Shown in pieces: positions 8,406-17,194 of a DNA stretch of 64,000 bases. The stretch is from positions 186,001 through 250,000 of the forward strand of contig NZ_JAWMPX010000003.1 in NCBI RefSeq assembly GCF_033101155.1. Reading direction: 5' to 3'. The notes below the pieces were generated by a model that saw nothing but the letters and a program-made list of their open reading frames with translations, ran no database searches and was not told the DNA's origin. The DNA is from Tropicimonas sp033101155. GTDB lineage: Bacteria; Pseudomonadota; Alphaproteobacteria; Rhodobacterales; Rhodobacteraceae. Numbering within the stretch: the first letter of the stretch is position 1; every line of letters starts with the position of its first letter. The position numbers were made by a program, and so were the translations under genes.

Positions 8406-8459
8406 GCCCTTCCTTTGCAGCCTTGTCTCGCCCAGACGACAAGGCTGCCAAGGAAGGGC
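8406..8459. repeat. Long inverted repeat (22-bp stem, one mismatch)
   Basis: Bases 8406-8427 and 8438-8459 are reverse complements of each other with a single mismatch (8416 against 8449), leaving a 10-base loop. Such a stem is far longer than a typical terminator and lies just upstream of the minus-strand gene starting at 8388. It could be an RNA hairpin in that gene's leader, a recombination or replication site of the island, or a small mobile repeat. I see no second copy in the window. Confidence 0.7.
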
Positions 8460-8660
8460 TGAGAGAGCATCTTCCCAGATCCTTCTGAAATATATGTAGC
8501 AGCAATGCTGGGCGCTGGATGGGCTTCACCAGAAATCGTGCAGAAGTCCGCAAAAATAGTGAAAGCGCCTTCGATCTATATATGCTGAGGCGGCGTTCGG
8601 AGACGATCCCGCTCGCTTGATTGCGGCAACACTTAGTTGCGATCTAAATTTAAAAAAAAA

Positions 8661-8690
8661 CCTTCCGGTTTTTCAAAGTTGGCCAATATA
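8661..8690. repeat. Repeated 30-base element, copy 2
   Basis: It carries the same CTTCCGGTT and GCCAATATA blocks at the same spacing as 6901-6930. In this copy the left block sits in a short A-rich/T-rich hairpin (AAAAACC and GGTTTTT around TTCC). It lies between the divergent units starting at 8388 (minus) and 8878 (plus), where an operator would be expected. Confidence 0.5.
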
Positions 8691-8729
8691 TAAACCACTG
8701 AGAGAGATGGCGAAAAGGACAATTGGGGG

Positions 8730-8757
8730 TTGACGGCTGTCGACGGATGTATATGTT
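8730..8757 (+). promoter_or_regulatory. Candidate sigma-70 promoter for the recombinase unit
   Basis: TTGACG (8730-8735) and TATGTT (8752-8757) are separated by 16 bases, on the plus strand upstream of the small gene at 8878 and the recombinase. The -35 match is good and the -10 match moderate. Transcription would begin near 8764 and produce a leader containing the hairpins at 8805-8856. Confidence 0.4.
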
Positions 8758-8804
8758 TTGTTCCGCAGGCAGATTCGACGCCGCAACACGGCCACACACT
8801 TGAA

Positions 8805-8856
8805 GCGATCGATGATCGCAGGGGGCGAATGCCCCAAATAGAGCGCGTATTTGCGC
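8805..8856 (+). promoter_or_regulatory. Three consecutive hairpins in the leader of the recombinase unit
   Basis: Hairpins form from GCGATC/GATCGC (8805-8819), GGGGC/GCCCC (8822-8835) and GCGC/GCGC (8843-8856), ending a few bases before an AGGAGG ribosome-binding site at about 8862. They could form an attenuator or a protein-binding leader, or be DNA sites used by the recombinase. Confidence 0.4.
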
Positions 8857-8877
8857 AAACCAGGAGGCCTGTTGTAA

Positions 8878-9117
8878 GTGTATCAATCTCTCGAATCTTT
8901 TAAGCCTGAATCCGACGAGGAACGTCATTCAGTCTGCGCTTTTGACGCTTGTTCGGATCGTCGACCGGTTTCGGTGAACATCGGCAAGTATCAGGAAATG
9001 ATCGATGATCCCGATCTTTCAAACGAGCAAAAGAAAGAGCTCGTTCATGCTCTCTGGACGATAATTGTGTCTTTGGTCGATCTCGGGTTCTCGCCGGTTG
9101 AAGCCGACGATGGCTGA
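8878..9117 (+). CDS. Small recombinase-associated protein
   Basis: A 79-residue protein starting with GTG, 10 bases after AGGAGG. The C-terminal half (LSNEQKKELVHALW, then VDLGFSPVE) resembles small helical proteins that I recall next to site-specific recombinase genes in alphaproteobacteria; no biochemical role is known to me. It sits 130 bases upstream of the large serine recombinase on the same strand and probably shares its transcript. A role as a recombination-directionality or regulatory partner is possible but unproven. Confidence 0.6.
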   Translation: MYQSLESFKPESDEERHSVCAFDACSDRRPVSVNIGKYQEMIDDPDLSNEQKKELVHALWTIIVSLVDLGFSPVEADDG

Positions 9118-9246
9118 AAGGTTGGCCATTGCGGCGAAGTGTTTGTTGGGGGAGGACGTTATCTCTCCCCCGGCTTCACTTCGAACCTTAGTGATTGAAG
9201 AAGTTCGGTGAGAACTGCTGCTTCATTTGAAGAAAAGGTCAAAGGT

Positions 9247-10896
9247 ATGAAGTCAAAAATGAATAACACCGCTAATTCATCGTTCGAGGGCAAGGTCGCA
9301 ATCATCTATTGTCGTGTCTCTTCACCCAAGCAACGAATTGAAGGCGAGGGGCTGGAAAGCCAAGAGCATCGATGCCGTGCCCACGCGAAGTCCCGAGGCT
9401 ACCCTGTTGGGGCGGTATTTCGAGACGACACCACTGCTGGCGGTGACTTCAGGAAGCGCCCCGGCCTTCGGGATTTGCTCGCCTTCATCAAAGCCCAACC
9501 GGCCATTCAATACGTTGTCATTTTCGATGATCTCAAACGTTTTGCCCGAGACACCAAATTCCATCTGGAGCTACGAGATGTGTTCAGGGAGCAAGGTTCG
9601 GAACTTGAATGTCTAAACTTCAGATTCGACGACTCTCCCGAAGGAGAGTTCCAAGAAACTGTACTGGCGGCTTCAGGGCAACTCGAGCGCAAACAGAACG
9701 CTCGGCAGACCATTCAAAAGACGCAAGCCCGTCTGGAACAAGGGTATTGGACTAATCGGGCTCCGATCGGGTATGTCTACACCCGGGACAAGGTCCATAA
9801 CAAAATTCTCACTCCAGACGAACCTGTTGCTTCAGTCCTGAAAGAGGCCTTGGAAGGATTCGCATGTGGACGGTTCTCGACGCAAGCAGACGTAAAGCGG
9901 TTTCTTGAGAGCAGGCCAGAATTTCCAAAAGATCTGCCCAACGGAAAGATTCGGGACTGGAAAATCACTCAAATTCTCGAGCGTCCGATTTACGCCGGAT
10001 ACATTGAGGCGCCCACACAGAATGTTTCGCTCAGGGAGGGCCAACACGAGGGCCTTATCAGTTTTCAAACCCACCTGAAGATCCAAGAAATTCGGCGGGG
10101 CCGAAGGCGACCAGGTACTCGCAAGGATGTGGCAAGAGATTTCCCCCTGCGCGGGTTCGTTTATTGCGATGACTGCGGCCGACCTTTGACTGCATCGTGG
10201 TCAAAGGGGTGTCGCAAACCCTATCCCTACTACCGCTGCCAAACGAGGGATTGTCCTTCCAAACGCCCCTCCATCCCGCGGGCAACCATCGAGGACGGTT
10301 ATGAAAGGATCCTAAACGACCTCGAGCCCACGAAGGAACTCTTTCAGTTGGCCGATGAGATGCTCCTTGATGCATGGGAGTCCAGGCGAGCCCAAGCTGT
10401 TGAAGACAGAAAGGCCGCCAAGAAGCAACTGCGGACGATCGAGGGTCAAATTCAAGTTCTGCTTGAACGGTTCTTGAGCACATCCAGTTCTGCGGTGGCT
10501 GAGGCCATTGAAGAACGTATCGAGAAACTGAAACGTGAGAAGCTCTTGCTCATTGAAAAATCGGAAGAACCGCTGCCTTCAGAAGGCAAAAAGGGCGAGA
10601 TGTTCGAACTATCCCGGAAATTCCTCTCAAGCCCTTGTACTATTTATAAAAACGGGTCTCTCGAAACCAAGCAGACTGTAGCGAGGTTGGCGTTTTCCGA
10701 GCCTGTTCGATACTCCGCTTCCAAGGGATATCGAACTGCAAATTCCGCTTTTCCGTTCAGGGTCTTAGCTGATCTCAGCGACCCTGATTGTCAAATGGTG
10801 CGGTCGAGAAGACTCGAACTTCCACGGGAGTTACCCCACAGCGACCTCAACGCTGCGCGTCTACCAATTCCGCCACGACCGCACGTGATCAGGTAG
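9247..10896 (+). CDS. Large serine recombinase (island integrase)
   Basis: About 549 residues from the ATG at 9247; the frame is open from GTG 9208, but the ATG has the better AAAGG context. The N-terminal resolvase domain has YCRVSS with the nucleophile Ser and the DLKRFARD arginine motif. A recombinase domain follows, then a zinc ribbon (CDDCG ... CQTRDC near residue 310-340) and a coiled coil (about 390-460), the architecture of large serine integrases. The last ~30 residues (from MVRSRR) are translated from the antisense strand of the tRNA-Leu gene, so the C-terminus was formed, or replaced, by integration at that tRNA. It probably catalyses integration and excision of this island. Confidence 0.92.
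   Translation: MKSKMNNTANSSFEGKVAIIYCRVSSPKQRIEGEGLESQEHRCRAHAKSRGYPVGAVFRDDTTAGGDFRKRPGLRDLLAFIKAQPAIQYVVIFDDLKRFARDTKFHLELRDVFREQGSELECLNFRFDDSPEGEFQETVLAASGQLERKQNARQTIQKTQARLEQGYWTNRAPIGYVYTRDKVHNKILTPDEPVASVLKEALEGFACGRFSTQADVKRFLESRPEFPKDLPNGKIRDWKITQILERPIYAGYIEAPTQNVSLREGQHEGLISFQTHLKIQEIRRGRRRPGTRKDVARDFPLRGFVYCDDCGRPLTASWSKGCRKPYPYYRCQTRDCPSKRPSIPRATIEDGYERILNDLEPTKELFQLADEMLLDAWESRRAQAVEDRKAAKKQLRTIEGQIQVLLERFLSTSSSAVAEAIEERIEKLKREKLLLIEKSEEPLPSEGKKGEMFELSRKFLSSPCTIYKNGSLETKQTVARLAFSEPVRYSASKGYRTANSAFPFRVLADLSDPDCQMVRSRRLELPRELPHSDLNAARLPIPPRPHVIR
10796..10882 (-). tRNA. tRNA-Leu (anticodon GAG), island attachment site
   Basis: The minus strand from 10882 to 10796 folds into a complete class II tRNA: acceptor stem GCGGTCG/CGACCGC, D-arm with TTGGTAGA, anticodon loop TTGAGGT (GAG, Leu), variable arm, T-arm GTTCGAGTC, and an encoded CCA. 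Its 3' half overlaps the end of the plus-strand recombinase gene. Because the integrase lies at the 3' end, the island extends leftward from here. An AT-rich tract upstream (about 10930-10955) may hold its promoter. Confidence 0.96.
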
Positions 10897-11083
10897 GCCG
10901 GGCGTAGATAGCGAAGCTGAACGAAGATGAAAAGGGGAAAATGCAGTTTTTTTCACACCGAACGTCTCGGGCCTTGCAGCCCATGCCGATCTGACTGGAA
11001 CTCCTTGGAATGCATGGATTTTACCAACCGAACGCACCGGCCAGCAGCGCGTGCCGGACTAGGCGTTCCGCGCAGAACCAGGT

Positions 11084-11419
11084 CTATTGAGTCCGTGCAC
11101 CGGGCCCCTCCGAGCCCACAACCAGCCTGTCTGCATCGCGATAGACGGTCATGCCATTCACACCGACCCGGGCCGGCCAGAGGCCGTCCGGACCGGGGGC
11201 TCCGGTGAGTTCAGGCAGGTCGTCGTCACTGGTTGCGGTGCGCAACTGCGCTTCGCGTTGAGCGGCCGCATTGATATGCCGGGTCGCCTCCGGAAGGATC
11301 ACCTCTCCGGACGGGTTCGGACCGTAGCCCTCGCAACCGGCGACCGTCAGGACCAGCGCGGCCAGCAGAGTGCTGCGAGAGAGAGCTTGGGCTCCGGAGA
11401 GAAACGGACGGGTTCGCAT
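11084..11419 (-). CDS. Putative lipoprotein
   Basis: A 111-residue protein with an arginine-containing N-terminus, a hydrophobic stretch and a lipobox ending VAGC (Cys near residue 29), so it is expected to be lipidated and anchored in a membrane. The mature part is short, rich in Asp, Gly and Pro, and matches no family I know. It is the first chromosomal gene to the right of the tRNA-Leu. Confidence 0.65.
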   Translation of the reverse strand: MRTRPFLSGAQALSRSTLLAALVLTVAGCEGYGPNPSGEVILPEATRHINAAAQREAQLRTATSDDDLPELTGAPGPDGLWPARVGVNGMTVYRDADRLVVGSEGPGARTQ

Positions 11420-11761
11420 GTCTTATTCCTTCAGTGGACCGCCGGGGTGGAACGGGAAGGCGACCATATCCCCGTCAGCTTATGTCCAGGCGCGGCCATT
11501 GTCACGCCGTTGGCTTGACTTGCCGGCAATCGGTCAGGCGAAGCCCCTGCCTTGACCTGGCTGCCAGAACAGGATGAGCGCCGATCAGATCGGAGCAATT
11601 CGATCGGGCGAGGTCGGATCGGAAGCCGGGATGCGGAGCGGCCAACGTTGCTGGATGGGGTGTCGGGGCGCGCGGGGCCAAGCAAAATCTGGACAGCGTG
11701 CATGATCCGGCCGGCTCCGGCGAGGTCGAAAACCTTGCACAGGACTGCACGAGCACGCGCC
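11420..11761. other. Intergenic, nothing recognised
   Basis: Between the lipoprotein start and the nadD stop I see no gene, RNA or terminator. GATCGG occurs three times between 11583 and 11622, which is short and probably chance. Open frames here are shadows with skewed composition. Confidence 0.4.
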
Positions 11762-12391
11762 CTACCCCCAGTCACCTCGCGCGCGGATCTCGCTGGAAGA
11801 GATGTCGCGCATCGGCACATTGATGAAGCACCAGCACGGCGCCTCGGCGCGCGCCAACGCGGCACTGTTGCGCGCCGGCAACCGCCAGGGGGCGGCAAGC
11901 CGCGCCGCCGGTGAATTGAGCGCGGCCATCCGGTCGCCCGGGCGGGCGAGGATACCGATCGGGACATGGCGCAGGATCCAGTCCCAGCGATCCCAGAGGT
12001 GGAACTGCGCCATGTTGTCTGCCCCCATGAGCCAGACGAACCGACAGGACGGGTAAAGCGCCTGAAGCGCCTGCAAGGTCTCGGCCGTGTAACGCGTGCC
12101 GATCCGTGCTTCGATATCGGTGACCTCGACTTTCGGATGCGCCATCACCCCTCGCGCGGCTGCCATCCGGCGCGACAACGGTGCGGGTCCGTGCGGCTTG
12201 AGCGGGTTGCCCGGGCTGACCAGCCACCAGACCCGGTCCAACCCGAAGCGCTTCAACGCCTCGCGGGTGACATGGACATGCCCCGCATGCGGCGGATCGA
12301 AGGACCCGCCCAGCAAACCGATCGTTTGTCCCGGCCGGGCGTGGGGCAACATATCTCTCATCGCCAGAGCCTTTCCGATCCGAGATGCCAT
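11762..12391 (-). CDS. nadD: Nicotinate-nucleotide adenylyltransferase
   Basis: A 209-residue nucleotidyltransferase that converts nicotinate mononucleotide and ATP to deamido-NAD, in NAD biosynthesis. The fold signature GGSFDPPHAGHV lies near residue 23, followed by WWLVSPGNPLKP, and SSEIRARG closes the C-terminus, which is the family's ISSTxIR region. Length is normal. Two starts are possible: ATG 12391, or ATG 12361 (MRDML) with GGAAAGG upstream; I give the longer. The usual neighbour rsfS is not adjacent here. Confidence 0.93.
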   Translation of the reverse strand: MASRIGKALAMRDMLPHARPGQTIGLLGGSFDPPHAGHVHVTREALKRFGLDRVWWLVSPGNPLKPHGPAPLSRRMAAARGVMAHPKVEVTDIEARIGTRYTAETLQALQALYPSCRFVWLMGADNMAQFHLWDRWDWILRHVPIGILARPGDRMAALNSPAARLAAPWRLPARNSAALARAEAPCWCFINVPMRDISSSEIRARGDWG

Positions 12392-12684
12392 TCCCGTCCG
12401 TAATGTTTCCCTTCCCGGGTCCTGTCAATCTTGCGTTGCGACCGGGGGGCGACACCGTGGCTTCAGGCCGGGCAGCGTGACCCGAAGGCCCCGAAACAGC
12501 GCTGGTCGGAGGCAGTTACCCCGAGACCTCGTCCGATCACGACGCCCCGACCCGTCGCCCCGAGCGACATACCTGACGACAGTTTGCGATCTCTAGTTGC
12601 GCAGCGTCAGACTTGATCCTCATAGTTGTTTCACCTCAGTTTGCCCCCCAATGCCGGGAGGGCGAGAACAGGGAGGAGAACGGG

Positions 12685-14571
12685 ATGGGCTTTGCGACCG
12701 TCGCCGACAGGGATGCGATTCACACCGAGATGGCGTGGGAGGAACGCGATGTTCCTGTCACCATGTACCAATTTCTGAACCAGGCGAAGGAGAAGCACGG
12801 GTCCCGTCCCGCCGCCTCCTTCCAGCTCATGTCCGGGCCGAAGGACCCGGCCGAGACGCTGACCTGGGCCGAGATGCACGGAAAGGTTCTCCAAACCGCG
12901 AATCTTTTGCGGTCCCTGGGTGTGCAGGAGGGCGACACGGTCGCCTATATCATGCCGAACTCGAACGAGACGATCTACACGCTCCTTGGCGGCGCCATTG
13001 CCGGCATCGTCAGCCCGATCAACCCGCTGCTCGAAGCGGACCAGATCTCTGCCATCCTGCGCGAGACAAAGGCCAAGGTCGTGGTCACGCTCAAGAGCTT
13101 CCCGCGAACGGACGTGGCGCAGAAAGTCGCCGAGGCGGTCGATTTCGCACCCACGGTCAAACATGTGCTGGAAGTGGACCTGCTGCGCTACGTGACCGGC
13201 GTCAAAAAGCTCGTCATCCCCTTGATCCGGCCGAAAAACGTCGTCCACCACACCGCCGCGATGCGCGATTTCAACAAGGAGATCGCCAAGCATCCCGCCG
13301 ACAGGCTGACCTTCCAGGACAGCACAGGCGACCGCGTCGCCGCCTATTTCCACACCGGCGGAACGACCGGCATGCCCAAGGTCGCGCAGCATCTTTATTC
13401 CGGCATGGTCTACAATGGCTGGCTTGGGCACAAGCTGCTGTTCAACAAGGACGATGTCATCATCTGTCCGCTGCCGCTCTTTCATGTCTTCGCGGTGGAG
13501 CCGATCCTGATGTCGATGATCGCATCGGGGGCGCATGTCGTCTTCCCGACCCCGCAGGGCTATCGCGGCGACGGGGTCTTCGACAATTTCTGGCAGCTCA
13601 TCGAACGCTGGCAGGCGACCTTCATGATCGGCGTGCCGACCGCCTTTGCCGCGCTGATGCAGCGTCCGGTCAATGCCGATGTCTCGTCGCTCAGCATGGC
13701 CTTTTCCGGTTCGGCGCCGCTGCCGATCGAACTCTATCACCGCTTTGAACAGGCCACCGGCGTCGAGATCACCGAAGGTTACGGACTGACCGAGGCCACC
13801 TGTCTCGTCTCCTGCAACCCGCCCAAGGGCGACAAGAAGGTCGGTTCCGTCGGCATCCCATTCCCGCATACGGACGTAAAGATCCTGACCCATACGCCGG
13901 ACGGCCCGGTGGAATGCGGCACCGACGAGGTTGGCGAGATCTGTATCGACAATCCGGGCGTCTATGCCGGCTCGACTTATACCGAGGCGGACAAGAATCA
14001 CGAGCTGTTCCACCACGATGTCTACCTGCGCACCGGCGATCTTGGTCGGATCGATGAGGATGGCTATCTCTGGATCACCGGCCGGGCCAAGGACCTGATC
14101 ATCCGGGGCGGGCACAATATCGATCCTGCGATCATCGAAGAAGCGCTGGCCGGGCACGAGGCGGTGGCCTTTGCCGGAGCAATCGGCCAGCCGGACGCCT
14201 TTGCCGGCGAGTTGCCCTGCGCCTATGTCGAGCTGATCGACGGGGCGGAGGTAACGAGCAAGGAACTGCTCGAGTATATCCGACCCCGGATCACCGAGCG
14301 GGCGGCCGTGCCGAAACATCTGGAGATCGTCGAGGAGCTGCCGAAAACGGCGGTTGGCAAGATCTTCAAACCGGATCTTCGCAAGATGGCGATCCAGCGG
14401 GTCTACCAGCATGCGCTCGATCACGCGAAGATCGCTGCCCATGTGGACACGGTTGTCGAGAGCAAGAAGCGGGGTCTTGTGGCGCAATTGAGAAAGACCG
14501 GCGAGGTCGACGAGGATGCGCTCGGTCATCTGCTGGGCGAGTTCACCAACCCGTGGGAATGGGCGGACTGA
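12685..14571 (+). CDS. Acyl-CoA synthetase (AMP-forming)
   Basis: A 628-residue member of the ANL adenylate-forming superfamily: it activates a carboxylic acid with ATP and loads it onto CoA. Visible are the P-loop-like signature HTGGTTGMPK (about residue 220), GYGLTEAT (about 365), the YLRTGDLG hinge, and the catalytic Lys near the C-terminus in KTAVGKIFK. The start at 12685 is set by GGGAGGAG eight bases upstream; the frame is open earlier but lacks a signal. A long or medium fatty acid is the likeliest substrate, but specificity cannot be read from the sequence. It stands alone, with a hairpin after the stop. Confidence 0.9.
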   Translation: MGFATVADRDAIHTEMAWEERDVPVTMYQFLNQAKEKHGSRPAASFQLMSGPKDPAETLTWAEMHGKVLQTANLLRSLGVQEGDTVAYIMPNSNETIYTLLGGAIAGIVSPINPLLEADQISAILRETKAKVVVTLKSFPRTDVAQKVAEAVDFAPTVKHVLEVDLLRYVTGVKKLVIPLIRPKNVVHHTAAMRDFNKEIAKHPADRLTFQDSTGDRVAAYFHTGGTTGMPKVAQHLYSGMVYNGWLGHKLLFNKDDVIICPLPLFHVFAVEPILMSMIASGAHVVFPTPQGYRGDGVFDNFWQLIERWQATFMIGVPTAFAALMQRPVNADVSSLSMAFSGSAPLPIELYHRFEQATGVEITEGYGLTEATCLVSCNPPKGDKKVGSVGIPFPHTDVKILTHTPDGPVECGTDEVGEICIDNPGVYAGSTYTEADKNHELFHHDVYLRTGDLGRIDEDGYLWITGRAKDLIIRGGHNIDPAIIEEALAGHEAVAFAGAIGQPDAFAGELPCAYVELIDGAEVTSKELLEYIRPRITERAAVPKHLEIVEELPKTAVGKIFKPDLRKMAIQRVYQHALDHAKIAAHVDTVVESKKRGLVAQLRKTGEVDEDALGHLLGEFTNPWEWAD

Positions 14572-14579
14572 GGGTATAG

Positions 14580-14612
14580 GCGCCGCTCGGGGACAGATCC
14601 TGCGAGCGGCGC
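14580..14612 (+). terminator. Hairpin after the acyl-CoA synthetase gene
   Basis: GCGCCGCTCG (14580-14589) pairs perfectly with CGAGCGGCGC (14603-14612) across 13 bases, nine bases after the stop codon. There is no T-run, so termination would need Rho or the hairpin may only protect the 3' end. Confidence 0.5.
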
Positions 14613-14843
14613 TGTGGTCGGCCAGAGGGCCATCAGATACCGTGCCGATCAGAGGAGCGTGGCTCGGCGCAGGGAGGCGGCTCAATCCGCACTTGCTCTG
14701 GGCAAGCGGACCGCAGAGTTCGGTTTGGTTAGAGATCCCGTGCTGACAGGCGCGCCTTTTCGACAAAGACCATTGCGAGAATCGCGAAAGGCCGACACTG
14801 CTCGGATCATTGATCAAGACAACAGAAATGATTGGAGGGCCAG

Positions 14844-15863
14844 GTGAGGCTGTATAACTGCCCGTCCTGCGGCGGAATGCTGTATTTCATGAATTCCGCG
14901 TGTAGCGCCTGCAATGCCGATGTTGCGTTCCACCCCGGCAAGGATGCGTTCGTGGAGGCCGATGAGGCGTGCAGCAACCGCGACGAGATCGGCTGCAACT
15001 GGGCGCGCGACCTTGCCGACGAAAGCCTGTGTCACGCCTGCCGGATGACCGACGTGGTGCCGGATCTCTCCGTGATTCCGAACGGCGCGCTCTGGGCCGA
15101 GGCTGAGGTCGCCAAACGCTGGGTTCTGGCGACGCTGGCGCGTTGGGGCTGGTTCAGAGCCGGTAGCCCCGAGCCACTGCCCGCCTTTCATTTCAAGTCG
15201 GCGCAGACGCGCGACGGCACCAAGCGGGTGATGATGGGTCACGCGAACGGCGTCATCACGATCAACGTGGCGGAGGCGGATGACGCCATCCGGGTGCGCA
15301 ACCGCCAGATGCTGGATGAGGAGTACCGCACCATGCTCGGCCACATGCGCCATGAGCTGGCGCATTTCATCTTCGACCGGTTGAGCACCGAACCCGGGTT
15401 TTCCGAGCAGTTCCGGGCTCTCTTTGGCGACGAGCAGGCCGATTATGGAGCGGCGCTGAAGCGGCATTACGCCAAGGGGCCGCCGGCGGGATGGCAGGAG
15501 CAATACGTCACCCCATATGCCAGCGCCCATCCCCACGAAGACTGGGCCGAAACCTCGGCCCATATCCTGCATCTGGTCGACATGGTCGACAGTGCGGTCG
15601 CCACCGGCCTGAGCTGGCCGACGCAATACCGGCCGCCGGCCGATGCCTACGCGGCAACGGATGGGAATGAACTGATCCATGTGGCGATCGACCTCGGCAT
15701 GGCCTCGAACCAGTTGACGCGCGCGATGGGTCTCAACGATCTCTACCCGTTCGTGCTCACCCCGGCGGTGCGCGACAAGCTGGAATTCGCGCAACACTGG
15801 CTGAACCGCGCCGTGCGCGAGCCAATCCTGCCCGCGTCGGGCCAGCGCGGCCCGGATGGCTGA
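14844..15863 (+). CDS. Putative zinc-binding metallopeptidase
   Basis: A 339-residue cytoplasmic protein. The N-terminus carries a zinc-ribbon (CPSCGG ... CSACNAD) and a further cluster of Cys residues (near 50-70). The HEXXH motif HELAHF lies near residue 172, with an Asp/Glu-rich helix downstream (HEDWAETSAH) that can supply the third zinc ligand. This is the architecture of the putative zinc-binding metallopeptidase family with an N-terminal zinc ribbon (PF15887 as I remember it). The GTG at 14844 follows GGAGGG by four bases and is preferred to a TTG at 14832. The substrate is unknown. Confidence 0.85.
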   Translation: MRLYNCPSCGGMLYFMNSACSACNADVAFHPGKDAFVEADEACSNRDEIGCNWARDLADESLCHACRMTDVVPDLSVIPNGALWAEAEVAKRWVLATLARWGWFRAGSPEPLPAFHFKSAQTRDGTKRVMMGHANGVITINVAEADDAIRVRNRQMLDEEYRTMLGHMRHELAHFIFDRLSTEPGFSEQFRALFGDEQADYGAALKRHYAKGPPAGWQEQYVTPYASAHPHEDWAETSAHILHLVDMVDSAVATGLSWPTQYRPPADAYAATDGNELIHVAIDLGMASNQLTRAMGLNDLYPFVLTPAVRDKLEFAQHWLNRAVREPILPASGQRGPDG

Positions 15864-15913
15864 ACGTGTACGGCTCTGTGGATGCCACGGCGTCGCCCGA
15901 CAGCAGGGTGCCG

Positions 15914-17194
15914 TCAGGCCGGTTTCGCCCCATTCAGACCTTCGGCCAGCCTGTCCAACGCTTCGATGTCGCGATCGGTCCGCGCCGAGGCTCGCAGCCG
16001 GGCGACAAGCACGGATGCATGGTCGCACACCATCCTGTCGGTGACGATATAGGGACAGCTCGCGGCAAAGGATCTCTCGAGCAAGCCGCAAAACGTCGTC
16101 CGGTTCCGTCCCATCTGCCCGTACTCATCCTGCGGTGCCCCGGTTGGGCAGGTCAGCAGGACATCGAGCGCCGCGTACATCCGGTTGAGGCAATCACAGG
16201 CGGTAAACGGGTCATTCACGCCGGATGACAGGGCCCGGGCCGTCATTTCGACCAGTTGATCGACCAGGAAGGTCAGATCCTGGTTTTCGGTCCGTTCATC
16301 CCCGATGGCAAAGCAGGCACAAAGCGCTCCATGATCACGGTCGTCCGGCGCTCTCGCGCCGTCTTCCGCGAAGACCTCGAGGACCGGCATTCCGGCCGCC
16401 ACGAAATCGCCGGGCTGTGCGCAGAGGCGGAGACGCCATTGGTTGCAATCCGCGATATCCTGCAAGCGATCCGTGTCGAGGGTCTGCACATAGCCCGAGC
16501 GTCCGAGGCTGGGCCGCGCCACCGGGTCGCCCGCCGGGATCTGCCACGCAGCATCGCTGGGAGCGGCGCCGATCTCTTCGCGCAGGCAGGTTTCGAGCCG
16601 GCGGCCAAGCGCGGCCGCAATATTGCTCACCTTGATGATTTCGGGGACGTGATGCACGAAATAGACCATCGTGCAGGTCGAGATCAGGGTCAGCCACAGG
16701 GCCGCGTTAAGCGACAGGCTGGGCAGGAAACCGTCCGCATTACTTCCCGGCTGTACGGCCCTCAGGATCTGGAGGCAGAAAGCGAATGTGCCGACAAGGA
16801 TGCCGAGCGACCATTGGGTGCCACGATCGCGCATGAAGTTTCCGATCAGCCTCGGGCCAAAATTCCCCGATGCAAAGGACACCGCCACCATGGTCATCGA
16901 GAACATGACACCGGCCACGCCGATCACGGAACTGGCCATCAATGTCAGGAGCCCCCGCGCGCCCGCGGCCTGCATGTCCGGGAAGGCGGTGGGCATGGCG
17001 GCGGCCAGCTCCGGATGGTGCCGGTCCGCCAGCAGCGTGAGCGCGGCCAGCAGATGCGCCCCGACGAGGCAGAGCCCGGGCACGGCCCAGTAGCTCGCAC
17101 GCAGGTCTCCCAGCACCTTGGCCAGCCAAGCGCGCGACCCCGTGAGCCGTTGTCCGGACATCCCCGCCCCGCCCATCACATCCGGCCCCAGCAA
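15914..17194 (-). CDS. DUF2254 family membrane protein
   Basis: About 414-426 residues. Four hydrophobic segments lie in the first 190 residues (about 35-55, 80-105, 125-150, 165-185), with the family's TMVAVSFASGNFGPRLI signature between the second and third, followed by a soluble domain of about 220 residues. It matches DUF2254, an inner-membrane family of unknown role. Starts are uncertain: TTG 17194, ATG 17176 or ATG 17161, the last two after G-rich stretches; I keep the longest frame. Confidence 0.85.
   Translation of the reverse strand: MLGPDVMGGAGMSGQRLTGSRAWLAKVLGDLRASYWAVPGLCLVGAHLLAALTLLADRHHPELAAAMPTAFPDMQAAGARGLLTLMASSVIGVAGVMFSMTMVAVSFASGNFGPRLIGNFMRDRGTQWSLGILVGTFAFCLQILRAVQPGSNADGFLPSLSLNAALWLTLISTCTMVYFVHHVPEIIKVSNIAAALGRRLETCLREEIGAAPSDAAWQIPAGDPVARPSLGRSGYVQTLDTDRLQDIADCNQWRLRLCAQPGDFVAAGMPVLEVFAEDGARAPDDRDHGALCACFAIGDERTENQDLTFLVDQLVEMTARALSSGVNDPFTACDCLNRMYAALDVLLTCPTGAPQDEYGQMGRNRTTFCGLLERSFAASCPYIVTDRMVCDHASVLVARLRASARTDRDIEALDRLAEGLNGAKPA

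Noticed and set aside
1..10795. A second copy of the tRNA-Leu 3' end marking the left island border
   Set aside because: I read for the tRNA 3' sequence in this stretch and did not see it; the left border must lie beyond the window.
12631..14817. A 728-codon minus-strand frame opposite the acyl-CoA synthetase gene
   Set aside because: The plus strand carries all adenylate-forming enzyme motifs; the opposite frame has none.
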